64,000 bases of DNA from Isoetes taiwanensis (lineage: Eukaryota > Streptophyta > Lycopodiopsida > Isoetales > Isoetaceae): assembly GCA_021234155.1 (NCBI GenBank), contig JAJEKV010000072.1, positions 6,598,199 to 6,662,198 on the forward strand, written 5' to 3'. The notes beneath the pieces were generated by a model that saw nothing but the letters and a program-made list of their open reading frames with translations, did not search any database and was not told where the DNA came from. The stretch's first letter is position 1. The number at the start of each line of letters is the position of its first letter. Positions 11,501 to 22,620 of this stretch are shown piece after piece. A program made the translations under genes and the position numbers.

Positions 11501-12827
11501 AATCCTATTTAGTATTTCTATTACATCTATGCAAGCGACCCAAATCATGTAACACCTGTAGGATTAGAATAATACTCATGCCCTAGAATGATGAATAATA
11601 GGGCTATCTCGCGATTGTCATTACAGTGCTTCGTAAGAATTATATCAAGAGATCTCCAATGATGGGGTTAAAAAACATCCTATTCCACAAGACCTTTACA
11701 TGTCAATGTACGTCAAGACCTGCCCCATTGGGCTTTGTAGATTATGAAAGAAGCCTACTGGCCTTTTATTTAAAAAATATCTTTGTAGCAAACTAAGCAT
11801 CTCAGGGCGGGAAGCCTATTTTGATAGTATGAAGGAGAAAAAGAATTTTTTTCCCAACCAAGGCATTGGTCTGATAGTGCGTTATGCAGTCAATTATATT
11901 TATATTTTCTATATCTTCTGCTTTTAGTATTGAAGTGCACAACCGTCAGATCTGTTGCTGAGTTCTTACATTTCTTATAATTCTACAGATAGGCCAAAAA
12001 AAAGCTCGAGAAATGTGGTTTCTTGCAAGACTGTACAGTGCACAAGAAGCATTTGCAATGGGGCTCCTAAATTGTGTGGTACCTGTGAGTATTTGGATGT
12101 TAAAGGGTCATCTTAGAGGCAATTGAGCTTTGAGTGGCTATGGAACCACCTGTCATGCTTTCATATTTGCAAACTTCAATTGCAATTACTAATCATTGTA
12201 ATTCCTGTGATACATAACTTTTCAGCTTGAGAATTTGGAGGAAGAAACGGTTAAATGGTGCAGGGAAATATTGCAGAATAGTCCAACTGCGCTTCGGGTT
12301 CTTAAGTCTGCCATGAATGCTGTGGATGATGGACATGCTGGTTTACAGGTAGCCTCTTCAAGCTTTTCTAATATCTTCTTGTTGATGAATATACCATCAT
12401 CTGTAAGGAGCTTCACTAGATCAATGTACTTTGGAAGATGGAACCTGTTGAATAGGATGACAGAACATGCACTTCAAATAATCAAAATAGCCTAGGGAAG
12501 AGTAAAAAAACTAGCCGACTTGAGAATCTCTGTAAAGGATAGAATTTTTATTCTCATAAAAGATGAAAGGCGTTCTTTGATATGAACAACTGGGCTAAAT
12601 ATTGGCATCATTATTGTTGCCTTATTGTTCTCTGATATCTGAGATAGTGGTAGCCTTAGATTGGTTATAATTTTCCAACGCTATGAAATGACATAATATT
12701 TGATACTCAGGAACTTGCTGGGAATGCTACCTTGCTATTTTACGGAAGCGAAGAAGGCGAAGAAGGAAAACAAGCATATTTAAACGGGTGCAAACCTAAT
12801 TTTTTAAAATTTCCAAGATTACCTTGA
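8516..12827 (+). CDS. NS (menB homologue): 1,4-dihydroxy-2-naphthoyl-CoA synthase (naphthoate synthase), nine exons
   Basis: The enzyme closes the ring of o-succinylbenzoyl-CoA to give 1,4-dihydroxy-2-naphthoyl-CoA in phylloquinone synthesis. Exons by homology and GT-AG sites: 8516-8806, 9371-9493, 9558-9659, 10548-10586, 10670-10768, 11339-11386, 11989-12084, 12226-12348, 12711-12827. They join to about 345 residues, the usual plant length, and every exon length is a multiple of three. The crotonase signatures are clear: [84 protein letters not shown]. The Asp of GSFDAG and the SGGDQ loop, used in catalysis and CoA binding in MenB, are present. Residues 15-23 (RLDRLSSHL) match the peroxisomal PTS2 pattern RLx5HL, as in flowering-plant homologues. 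ATG 8516 is the first ATG in frame. No frameshift or stop was seen, so it is probably functional. Confidence 0.95.
10227..10337. repeat. 56-bp tandem duplication within an NS intron
   Basis: A unit starting CCTCCATTAAACATAGAAG is present twice in direct contact (starts at 10227 and 10283), with a single-base deletion (AAACTG against AATG) between them. It lies in intron 3 of the naphthoate synthase gene. Confidence 0.9.
10340..10428 (-). pseudogene. tRNA-Thr(UGU)-like pseudogene in an NS intron
   Basis: Read on the minus strand there is a D-arm-like GTAGCTTAGTGGTAAAACA, a perfect 5-bp anticodon stem CCTGC/GCAGG around CTTGTAA (anticodon TGT), and a T-arm start ATGGGTTCGG. The acceptor stem and the 3' side of the T stem do not pair, so it is a decayed tRNA or a tRNA-derived SINE head. 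It sits inside intron 3 of the naphthoate synthase gene, opposite in orientation. Confidence 0.55.
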
Positions 12828-12968
12828 AATTTAATGATGTATCATGGTGGGTCCTATCGTACTTGATGGACGAGGTATGGAGCCCTTGTTATATCATAAG
12901 AAAATGTAGTTATTCTTTTCGCGTCAAATTGTTCCTTAGTTGGGGACACGTTTTCTCTTTTATGAGTT

Positions 12969-14939
12969 TCAAGTAGACATATCTGACAAATCAAATGTAG
13001 CAAAAACGTTTGATAGCAATACATATGGCGAAGCAGTCAGGGGATCCAGTTCGGAGGCATGATTTGCGACACGCATTCCTCGCTCTATATCTAAGTGGAG
13101 CCTGCATGTTCCCAATAAAGAGATCCATGTTTTAGCAGAAGGTTGAAATGGCATGTTATTAACTAATGCCTCGGCCTCGTCCAACCAATCTACATGTCCA
13201 AGTTGAACTACTATGCAGTTCAGTTGTTCTGATGTTTGTATGGTGCCATAATCCTTTCCCATGGAAACAAAACAATTACAGGTTTCATCAATTAGACCAG
13301 CACAGCTATATGCAGACAGGATGCTACATACTATAAATTCATCTACCATCATTCCCTCCATATGCATTTGCTGGACAATTTTTGGAAGTAGCTTACCATG
13401 TCCATGTTGGGCATATGCTGAAATTATGGCAGTCCATGATATTGCATCCCGTTCAGGCATATCGTTGAAAACGTGGCATGCATGTTTCAAGCACCCACAC
13501 TTGGAGTACATGTTAATAAGAGAAGTCTGTACAGAAGTTTCTGACTTAAATTTACTATTTGCAATACAAGAATGAACCCACATTCCTCTCATGAGGGCTG
13601 CCTTCCTTGTGCACACATCTAGGATGTTGATGAAAGTCACTTTATCTGGGGTCACATCTTCTATCTTCATCTGATGAAAAAATTGGAAGGCTTCCTCAAA
13701 GTGTGCTTTCTGTGCATAAGCTTGAATCATTACAGTCCAGGAGATGGCATTTAGTACAGGCATTTCTTGAAAGATTTGCAAAGCCTCCATGAGCTTCCCA
13801 TGCTGAGCATAGCCTAAAATCATGAGAGTCCATGAGACAACATTGCGTTCTGGCATCCTGTGAAAAAATTCAAGAGCCCCACTTACCTGCCCATCTTTAT
13901 TATAAGCTGCAATGATGGCATTCCATGAGAACAGATTTGGCTCAGGCATTTGCTCAACAAGTTCGATGGCCTCCTTCAGATGTCCACGTTGTCCATAACC
14001 TGCAATTATGGAATTCCATGAGACCACGTCCTTGTAAGGCAATTGTTGAAATAACTGAGAAGCTTCTTCAACCCTCCCATGTTGGACATATGCTGAGATC
14101 ATAATATTCCAGGATACTGAATTCCTTTCAGGCATTTGCTGAAATACTTGGAAGGCATCTCTTAATAGTCCCTGCCTAGCATAACATGCAATAACAACAT
14201 TCCAGGAAACCACATTTCTGTGAGGCATCTCATGAAAAATTTTAAGAGCTTCCTTAAGCTGGCCTTGTTGGGCATAACATGTGATCATGGCGTTCCAAGA
14301 GACAACATTCCGTGCAGGCATTTGTCTAAAGAGATCCAATGCATCCTTCAATTGCCCATGTTGGGCATAGGCTGATAACATAGAAGTCCATGATACCACA
14401 TCTCTTTCAGGCATCTGCTTGAATAGCTTTAATGCCTCGTGTAGTTCTCCTTGTTGGGCATGAATTGACAACATAATGTTCCAAGTAAAAATATTTCGAT
14501 TTCTCATGCAATCAAACACACTTCTTGCACTTTCTGATGCTCCACATTTTCCATACATCTGTAAAACAAGGTTGCCAAGAAATCTATCATCGCCTTGACC
14601 ACATTTTAGAATGTATTTATGAATTCGCTTACCTTGCACAAGGTCCTTTATGTCCATGCATCTTCTCAACAGAGAAACAATGGCAGATCTATTCCAAGTA
14701 TGCTCATTCAGCCAGTCTCTTTCTTGGCACACACTCATCTTGTTCCCATCCAAACACCTTACCATTTCGCTCTGATTTTCATCCTCACGATTTAAATTGC
14801 AGTCATAGGCTGATGTTTGTCTACATAGTGTGCTGATTAGCATACAAAAACCAAGTTGCTTGCCTATAAGCAATATATCGTGTCCATGGGCGCAGGTTTG
14901 AAACAGAGCTCGGTTGGAGACGACCCACGAGATGATCAT
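12969..14939 (-). CDS. Pentatricopeptide-repeat protein, PLS class with truncated E domain
   Basis: A single intronless frame of 656 codons. From about residue 80 to 520 it is made of PPR units of about 31-35 residues. Several are short S-type repeats in succession with the recurring patterns MPERDVVSWTSML and YAQHGQLKDALDLF. The C-terminal part (KTWISLLGTCRLHLDIERG, then DPLTASPYVLLSNVFA) matches the start of the E domain. The frame then stops without a full E, E+ or DYW domain, so any RNA-editing role would need a partner supplying the deaminase. PPR proteins of this class bind organelle RNA in a base-specific way. The first 60 residues are not clearly a transit peptide but include a hydrophobic, Cys-containing stretch. 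It converges on the naphthoate synthase gene with only 141 bp between stop codons. The RNA target cannot be stated from here. Confidence 0.9.
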   Translation of the reverse strand: MIISWVVSNRALFQTCAHGHDILLIGKQLGFCMLISTLCRQTSAYDCNLNREDENQSEMVRCLDGNKMSVCQERDWLNEHTWNRSAIVSLLRRCMDIKDLVQGKRIHKYILKCGQGDDRFLGNLVLQMYGKCGASESARSVFDCMRNRNIFTWNIMLSIHAQQGELHEALKLFKQMPERDVVSWTSMLSAYAQHGQLKDALDLFRQMPARNVVSWNAMITCYAQQGQLKEALKIFHEMPHRNVVSWNVVIACYARQGLLRDAFQVFQQMPERNSVSWNIMISAYVQHGRVEEASQLFQQLPYKDVVSWNSIIAGYGQRGHLKEAIELVEQMPEPNLFSWNAIIAAYNKDGQVSGALEFFHRMPERNVVSWTLMILGYAQHGKLMEALQIFQEMPVLNAISWTVMIQAYAQKAHFEEAFQFFHQMKIEDVTPDKVTFINILDVCTRKAALMRGMWVHSCIANSKFKSETSVQTSLINMYSKCGCLKHACHVFNDMPERDAISWTAIISAYAQHGHGKLLPKIVQQMHMEGMMVDEFIVCSILSAYSCAGLIDETCNCFVSMGKDYGTIQTSEQLNCIVVQLGHVDWLDEAEALVNNMPFQPSAKTWISLLGTCRLHLDIERGMRVANHASELDPLTASPYVLLSNVFATFDLSDMST

Positions 14940-15159
14940 CGCTGCCAGTTCGAAACATTTCCAGGGAAATCCTTGGCTCCAAGGAAATGCTTTTGATTTC
15001 GACCTTTTAGCGCACAGAAAAGCTCCAAGACTGCCTCAGAATTCTTCCACCATTGTAGTCCTTGTATTGCAATGGAACTGCCATCCAAAGGTAAACTATC
15101 GCTGCCGCAGGTCGAATCTCGCCCTTTGTGTTCTTCACCCTTTTGTTGACGTGTAACAT

Positions 15160-18040
15160 ACTAATTATTATTATGTAGGTGAAATGTTTAGCCCTCACTT
15201 TTAATTGGAGCCCTTCGTATAGAGAATATTCCATGTTATATCTCAAATCAAAGGCCAATAGAATTTTGAGACGGAAAACGCATTCCAGAGTCAATAGTGT
15301 AAAACAATTCAGAAAAGTAAAACAACCAAAAAAAAGACTTGAAAAAGTGAAACAACAATTGAACCTACAACAAGTTTGTCCTGGCGGCAACATTTCCTTG
15401 GTTCCTTGGCTGTTCAATTAGATCTATTATAACGTTCCACTATTACATCGAACGGCGAGAAATTCCCAATTAGTGAACTAAATTATGGATGGTTTCTTTT
15501 TCGGTTGCTCCTAAAGGGGCAAATTCTCGTCCATGTGGGTTTGTGGATATGCCCAGAATATGCCAATAAACATTCCAAACCCACTATTGTCTGTAAACTA
15601 TTGGTCGCTTCTGTTGCTCGGCAGCCACTTTGGAAACCGGCTAACTGGTGCTCCTTGCTCACATGAATTTTGATGTTGTGCAAGGATCAAGCATCTGAAG
15701 TAAGTGCGGTGAAAATAACTTATTTCCGAAGCATGCCATAGTAGCTTCAACTATCAAATCATCTTTGCAGGATTTAGAAGCTCAAGACGAACACCCACGA
15801 TTTTTTTCAAGCGGTGCATTTTGCAGCAGAGCATGAGCCAAAGGAGCGCGTGCCTTTTCATAATATCATGGAGTCCAGCATCTGTTGAAGTGCGCTTTTG
15901 CAGGTAATCAGACATGCAGGTGCATGTTTTAGGGTCAAGTATCGAACCCTATCATTTTAAGTTTCTTTTCATGTTTTTCCTCTCGAACTGTCTGCTTCTC
16001 AAAATCGTCTGCTCTTAAAATCGTCTGCTCAGAACCGTCTGCTCTTAGAATCGTCTGCTTAACAAATGTTAAGAAGTTTATATCAAGCAAATCTGTTGTT
16101 CCATTGGATGTGTCAGCTCTTCAGAATGAGAACTTATAGCGAAGCTAAAATACTACATTTTGGTAAGGGGCTGGCCCACTTTCTGGGTGTAGCTATGACA
16201 ACCATTGCTAGGGTGTCATGCCCCCTTTATTCCCAAATCCGTTCAGTTCCTTCCTCACTATCTTGCCCTTCCTCATTTTCACTCTGCACATTCAGCCACC
16301 TCTCGGAAATTCAATGTTCTCTTTTGGTCAGTCACAGACAATTCATGATTTGTTTTCTAGGACACTCTTAATTGCTTTTGTCATGTACATTTGGTGGCGG
16401 ATATCTGTTTTAAGGGTTTTTATCAAGCTTGATAAACTTGCAAAGCCATACATGAAAGCAACGGCAGGCGCATGAGGCTGCTGGAAGCAGTGAAATTAAT
16501 TCTTCATACTAACATCCAGACAATGAAGAATGCAATTCCTGTCATCAGAGGCCTAAAGGAAGTTGGTCTACATGTAATGGAAGTGTACAAGTCAGATGGT
16601 AAAGATGCGGGTAAGGCCTCTTATAGAAGGAAATATATCAAAATTGTTGCCAGCTAAATCTAAGATTTTGATTCAAACTCGGATGATATGCTTTGCATGC
16701 AAGATTTTAGTTTTAATATTGTGACTACTTGTATATTTGGCTATAACGTTTCTGCCATTAGCTTATAGGGTCGATCGCTTTAGTGGGGCCTATGATATTA
16801 TAAGACATATTATGGTTAGTGGAAGAATAAGAATTGATAAACCACATGCTAGATCAGGCTTTGTCAAGTCTATTAAAAGGAACTGGATGCAAGGTCCATC
16901 AAAAAAGATTCGTTTATCAAATTGCACTTACTAAACAGTCTGCAAAGGGTACTTGAAAGAGAGAGAGGGATGGATTAGCCTCAGATGGTCATTTGCTTGT
17001 TATGTTGACTTATTTATGATCAAGGCTATGCCTTTTATATTTTCACATTCCAACGTGGATGTCAAGCATATAATTTTTGCATTTTTTTGTTTTCCTTTTG
17101 GCCAATAAGACTTACGTAACATTTTTTGAATTCTTTGCAGGATTTGTTGAATTGACAAGCTGTTATCATCTTCTAATGCTTGGAGATTTCGATTTCCATG
17201 GGATAGGATCTCCTGGAGATGTTTTGATGGGTTTTATTCATCTACAAATTAAGGCTGGGCCTTTCTGAACCAATGTGGTGGAATGCTTTAAGGCAGATAT
17301 TGCAAGAATATGCAGAATTAAAATAGGAAGGATATAATTTTAATAAGTAGATATGGTTGGAGGATATATCTTTATAGAAGGACTCTGTCTCCCACGGTGG
17401 TTGAGACAAGATGAAAGAATTCATCTTAGCAGATGAATTTAAATTGGAAGGGGCAACTGAAAGTGAAAATGGAAATCTAGCTTTCAGTTAGTTGGTAACG
17501 CAGCATTTCACTTGGAGAAATAAAATTGCTCAAGTAAGGTACCATGCAGAGAGGAGATATGCCAGTAAATGTGTGTCTTTTATGGTAAAATAGCCATGTG
17601 TTCTTTAAACTGTCTGTATTGTTGCAAGTGATGTGCATATGGCTATTATAAAGCATTGGCATTGTTTACATGCGGAACCACATGCCTGAGAATATCTTGA
17701 CTAGAAACAAGAAGTTGAACAACTTAGATTGATCATTGGTTGATTTATGTTCTTTATGCAACATGGTAAGTTTTTTATCATTACATGTATCCAGCTATGA
17801 TGGCATGATAGATTTGTCTAGAAAGTTAAACTACAACAAATAAACAGATCATGTAATGTGTAAAAGGTAAAGCCCGGTTGAAAAAATTGAGGTGTGCAAG
17901 TCTGCAAACCAAAAGGTAGGCATGTTTTTAGGAAATTTCATTGGCAATTGCTGGTTGGGAAAGAATTTGTAAATTCATAGTTATAAAAAAAGCCATTTCA
18001 GGCAATTGCTGGTTGTGAAAGAATGTAAGTTTATAAGTTT
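15160..18040. other. No confident gene; several unrecognised short frames
   Basis: Plus-strand frames at 16472-16657 and 16737-16934 and a T-rich frame at 16066-16371 have no family signature that I recognise. A short tandem repeat built on AATCGTCTGCTCTTA occupies about 15998-16062. Pyrimidine tracts ending in CAG (for example near 15768 and 17140) look like splice acceptors, so remnants of a split gene are possible. Confidence 0.35.
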
Positions 18041-18061
18041 TGAAAAAGTTAGTTCAATTCA

Positions 18062-18250
18062 AAGTGGCTATGGCGAGTGGAAAAAAAATAGATGGAGGGG
18101 TTAAAAGTGCATCTAGCAGCATCGGTCGGGAAATCGTCCTTGCACTTTCTTTCCATGGCTCTAGAGTTGTAGTCAGCTACCAAGGCAATGCTTCCAAAGC
18201 AGCAGATGGTGTTTCAGAAATAAAAGCCCTTAATGGTTCTAATTTTCTAA
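18062..18250 (+). pseudogene. Short-chain dehydrogenase/reductase (SDR) N-terminal fragment
   Basis: The translation aligns with the cofactor-binding start of 3-oxoacyl-ACP-reductase-like SDRs: a KVA start, SSSIGREIVLALSFHGSRVV in place of SRGIGRAIALALxxxGAxVV, then VSYQGNASKAADGVSEIKAL. The canonical TGxxxGIG glycine motif is spoiled (ASGKK...SSSIG) and the frame soon leaves the family. No catalytic Ser-Tyr-Lys region follows. It is best read as a decayed gene fragment or exon. Confidence 0.55.
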
Positions 18251-19019
18251 TATTGAACCATCTACATTATAAACATATGGATTCTAGATATTTGCAACTT
18301 TCTTCAAATCACCATTTACATTTCCTTCCAATTTTCTCCATCTTACGACTACAATATAGTAGTTTTTAAGATTTCTAGCCATCATAGCATAAGTTGAAGC
18401 GTGCCTTATTTTACAAAAAGTTAAGATTTGTATTTGTCACCAATATAGAAACTTTGAACAAGACTTATATATATGGTTATGTCTCTCGCTTATCTTGGCC
18501 CACTGTAAGAAAAGAACTACAGTGGAGTATGAAATTCTTCCCTAAGATTTTAGAATATCAATCTTTATCGATCTCTATTGTCAAGTTGCTTGTGAACCCT
18601 TGGATTGAGGAAGATTTGTTGGAATCTTTCTGATCCATAGATTTTTCTGATTGAAGCCTCATCTAAAATAATAGAGAATTAAACCAGATGCCTCTGATTT
18701 AAAGAAAGTTGCAAACATATGTATCCCAACACGAAAGTACAAAATAAGAAACATCTAAACACACCCTCGGGGCACTGGAGGGCTGCAACACGTTTTGTTT
18801 TTAAACATGTGCAGTTAGACTCATTATTAACTAATCCTTCTAATTTAGCTCGTCTATAGATTAGAATTGCTAGGACTACTTGATGCATCAATTCCAACAG
18901 ATAGCTTGAAAACATGCAAGATTGACTTCTGTTTTGTGCCCGTAAGATAGGTGCTATGGTCGACCACCATGGGATTCCCACTATTGTTTGTCCCGTCCTA
19001 TTTTGTTTCTAGTATCCTT

Positions 19020-19280
19020 GATGACAATCAATGGTTTTTTAGCCTGGGTGGGGATCGCCCTTACCAATACTATCTATATAGAGGTGCAAGGTAGTCATTT
19101 GTGTTTTTTTACTTTTTGGTTTTTTTCTCCTATGATTGGATTTGCACCCTTTCAATGTTGATTGCTAAGTAAGATAATGTAGGTCACAATTGTTTTTCTT
19201 AACGAAAACTAGATACACCTGGATCACTACAATACTATCCATAGGGGGTGGACGACGCTCACTTGTGTTTTTTTTTTTTT
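19020..19280. repeat. Imperfect repeat ending in a T-tract beside the retroelement array
   Basis: Two related segments of about 60 bp (about 19025-19108 and 19218-19280) share an AATACTATC...CTTGTG-T(n) layout. The second ends in the T-tract that immediately precedes the first retroelement copy at 19281. It may be target DNA or an older element end. Confidence 0.5.
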
Positions 19281-19671
19281 ATAATAATGATCTGCATATT
19301 CCATGTTTTGGGAGAAGCAATTATATTGGAAGGGTACAGTCTGCACGGTTGTAATAACCAAATTAGACAGTGCTCAAAATAATGTTTAAACATAATAAGG
19401 TCTCTTCTTTAGTACTTGGGTTCTTTTTGGAAAGAAAATGAAAACTAACTTGTTATTAAGTATAGACATGGCCAAGTAGTTGGTATAACCATGGATATTA
19501 TTCAGTCTCTCCATTCATAAAATTTAATGGATAAAATATGTCGCCGTAATAATTTATGGCCTAAGCTAGGGTTTGGACCAAGAAAGTAAAGCCAAGCCTC
19601 GATCCTTAATTGTGCTGGGCAGACCTCGTAAGACCCAAATATTGTGTAGGATTTTGGCAGACAGCTGACCC

Positions 19672-19881
19672 ATGGGATTTAATTCGGATGGCTGGTCCGG
19701 AAGCCATAGTTCTGAGGAGGAGTTTTCACTTGATACAGAGACGGAGAGAGAGCTCCTATGGTGCAGAAACTCTGAAAAATTTGATAAATTAAATATGAAT
19801 AGAAGAGGGGCTGGTCGAGGCTTTGATTCTAAGCGAAGCTTTGAGGATAACAAGGCTGGCTATATGGCTAAAATAGAATAG
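19672..19881 (+). pseudogene. Small Gly/Arg-rich ORF, interrupted copy A
   Basis: Equivalent to the 109-codon ORF at 30610-30939, starting MGFNSDGWSGSHSSEEEF. A 12-bp insertion (ATAGAATAGAAT) after ATGGCTAAA brings in a TAG, so the frame stops after 69 codons and the second half (FNRNPGGYYRGN...) is lost. The upstream part is otherwise the same. Confidence 0.7.
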
Positions 19882-20625
19882 AATAGGGGTGGAGGGTTTA
19901 ATCGAAACCCTGGAGGATATTACAGAGGCAATAGCAATAGTGAGCTGTACGTGCCTGAGACACAACCAAATGAAGACGACATGGGCTCTGATAATGAAGA
20001 CTTACAGGTATAAAATATGCTAGTTATCTCTGCATAAATATGGCCTTTCCTGCCCTAGATACATGGTACAGGTTTAATTCATAAGGCCAGACCTGGCGTT
20101 GGATTGAACCTATGATTATGGATTGCAAGGTATGATGTTTGAATAAAGGGAAAGCTTAAGCTGTCTAAGCACTAAAAGATGATACAAGGGCAGCATAATG
20201 GCTAGGCTGTAGCATTTTAAATAAGTCTCTGATTCTTTAGATGAGAGATTTAAAGATAAGGAGAGTATAAGCAGATTGCCTAGCGGATTGGAGCACTAAA
20301 GTTGGTTACAGAAATAGTTTAAATGCTGGAATATAAGATCTTAAATAGATCTTGGTTTTGTAAAATAGATTAACGAATTCCTAAGCCTATTCCTAACCAT
20401 ATGAATAGAAAATCGGCCAATAAAAGTCATATGGGTACAGCCTAAAGGCCAGCTATGTATAACAGTCTGAAATACTTGTAGTGAATTAGTGTTCTAATTC
20501 AATGTAGTTTAGATACGTTGCATATGATTAGGAAGGGATTCTGGTTGTGAATTGTATTGTTACTGTTTGTTGTTATTGTTTGATGTACTATTTAGACTGT
20601 ACATAATTAGTAGATGATCGGACAT

Positions 20626-20694
20626 CAAGAGCAAAGGGTACATTAGGTGATGGGCGAAGAGCCAAGAATCACCTGATGTACCTTTTGGCCCTTG
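20626..20694 (+). ncRNA. Conserved RNA hairpin in the retroelement 5' module (copy A)
   Basis: The sequence folds as nested stems: CAAGAGC with GCCCTTG (one mismatch), GGTACAT with ATGTACC, AGGTGAT with ATCACCT, and an apical GGC-GAAGA-GCC followed by a bulged AAGAA. The same architecture occurs at 31552-31620 and, with compensatory changes, at 37697-37766. It is not a match to a hammerhead core. Its role is unknown: RT recognition, packaging, translation control or self-processing are options. Confidence 0.65.
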
Positions 20695-21934
20695 GGTCGT
20701 TACCGAGTCTATCGCTAACGTTCTCATGATTGGCTGCAGGTACGGGGTGATTCTTCTCCTAATGTATCTTCTTTGTTGTTATGGTGTCTGGTCGATCGAA
20801 ATGGATGTACAGGTCTAAGATAGTTACAGTAACTTATGGACTGATTCAGCCATAATAGTTAACTCAAATTTCGGGCATATTTCTGAAAAAACCATGGCAT
20901 AAGGGGTAAGGCCTAGTGTAATTTTTGTTAAACTCTGTGGCGTGCTGTGGTAATAGTAAATGATGATTTAAGGCATACAAGTAATGGGGCTCAAACTGCC
21001 AGCAGGTATGAATACAATCCTTATTACATTTTGTAATCGGATATTTATGTAAGAGACAGCTATCTACCTTATTTTCAAATGAAAAATAAAGTACTGGAAC
21101 GGCTTTATATAGTTATCATGGCTTCACATAGGTACTATCATAAGTGTATCCTTAAATCTGGCTAAGAATGTGATTGTTTTACTGCAATAAAGTGGATTTA
21201 GGGAATAGTCTCCAGATATATGAGATATAGTGGATATTTTATGTTGAATGATAAGAAAAGAGCAGGATAATGACATAAATATGCTGAAGAAAAGGTCAAA
21301 CTCTTACTGTTATAGGCAGCCAGAAATATTGCTGTTTGAAGGAGTATATTAAATAGAGACATATGTTCTTATAGGTCGAAAGCTGAAAAGAAGCATTCCT
21401 TATATGCTAAATGATAAACAGTGACTGCAAAAAATACCTTCGTAATAAGGACTATAGTGATAAATTAAAAAAGGAAATACATGGTTTGCATTAAAGTTGC
21501 AGGACATGCAAATGGATCTATGACTTTAAAATTTCCTTTTGTTTCTTTTGTTAAAAAAGCAAGTTATGGTCGGTTGCATGCATGTGCATGTAACTAACAG
21601 TTATAAAGCCACAAAATTTGAAGACCTATTTCTTTTTGCTTTTATTTGAGAAATATGACAAAGAACTTTAAAGAAGGCAGAAAAGTTCCTATTGGTTGCA
21701 TGCAAGTGCAGATATAGATTGTAAATCTTTATGCATGCAAACATATCTTAGTCTATGTATCTTTATTTAAAAATAAAAAAGGATGGCTGTGTAGACTAAT
21801 AGACCAACACGATTTAATATGGTTATTGACTGGTCTGCATGTAATTTAAAGATTGCATGATATTGGGTCTTCACGTAATTGAGGATCTTTACATGTTTTT
21901 CTTTAAAGGAGACTGAAAGGTGGCTGCGTACAGA

Positions 21935-22620
21935 CCCACATAAACCATTAACACAAACCATTAACATCCAACATATAAAAATTAAATTCCCCAACACATA
22001 ACAACCAACACATAACAACATTGACATTAACAACCAACACATAACTACCATTGACATTAATTAACACAACCATTGGGTCCAACACATTTAAATTAAAATC
22101 CCCCTTAAACCCCCTTTGGTTTGGGTGCATATTCACACGGGGGGTGACTCTGGGCAACGAGAGCTGTTGGATAGGCATATTCACCCCTTATTCCTTAATC
22201 TATACCGTACGTAAAGTTCCTCGTTTGTGGGGTATGCAAGTACAAAATTTGCTATACTGTATAACAAGATTCGCAAAATACTATAAGATTTCAAGCGGAA
22301 TACTATATGGTGTTGATTTCGTACGTGCAAAATACAATTATGAGGGCTCTCGCTGCCCTACGTCACCCTCCGTGTGAATATGCACCCAAACCAAAGGGGG
22401 TTTAAGGGGGATTTTAATTTAAATGTGTTGGACCCAATGGTTGTGTTAATTAATGTCAATGGTAGTTATGTGTTGGTTGTTAATGTCAATGGTTGTTATG
22501 TGTTGGTTGTTATGTGTTGGGGAATTTAATTTTTATATGTTGGATGTTAATGGTTTGTGTTACAAAAAATTTTTTTTGGCCCCTTCGGGGCCTTAGGGAC
22601 GTCACCCCACCCCCCCTGGT
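21935..22620. mobile_element. DNA element with about 190-bp terminal inverted repeats
   Basis: The left arm (about 21948-22135) and right arm (about 22370-22563) are reverse complements, rich in ACACATAACAACC / GGTTGTTATGTGT repeats. They enclose a unique centre of about 235 bp. Inner arm ends read GGGTGCATATTCACACGG and its complement. Outside the right arm lies the palindrome GGCCCCTTCGGGGCC followed by a C-rich run. A truncated relative lies at about 27829-28146 in the opposite orientation. No transposase was seen. It is inserted in the disrupted 5' part of retroelement copy B. Confidence 0.75.

Larger units (their letters stand above)
19281..21560 (+). mobile_element. PLE-like retroelement, 5' module only (copy A)
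   Basis: This 2280-bp stretch is nearly identical to 30217-32499, the 5' module of the best retroelement copy. It begins with ATAATAATGATCTGC after a T-tract, as there. Identity ends abruptly at TTAAAAAAGC (21560), which lies inside the first codons of ORF1 in the other copy. Visible differences are few: scattered substitutions, a 12-bp insertion in the small ORF near 19872, and absence of the 13 bp seen near 31830. It is a 3'-truncated copy. Confidence 0.9.

Noticed and set aside
16472-16934. Possible Alba-like or RNase P subunit gene
   Set aside because: The helix-rich frame MRLLEAVKLILHTNIQT... has no Alba motif on closer reading; left as unrecognised.
20626-20694. Hammerhead ribozyme, known from PLE terminal repeats
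   Set aside because: CCTGATG occurs in copies A and C but not in D, and there is no CUGANGA with a matching GAAA core in the right place.
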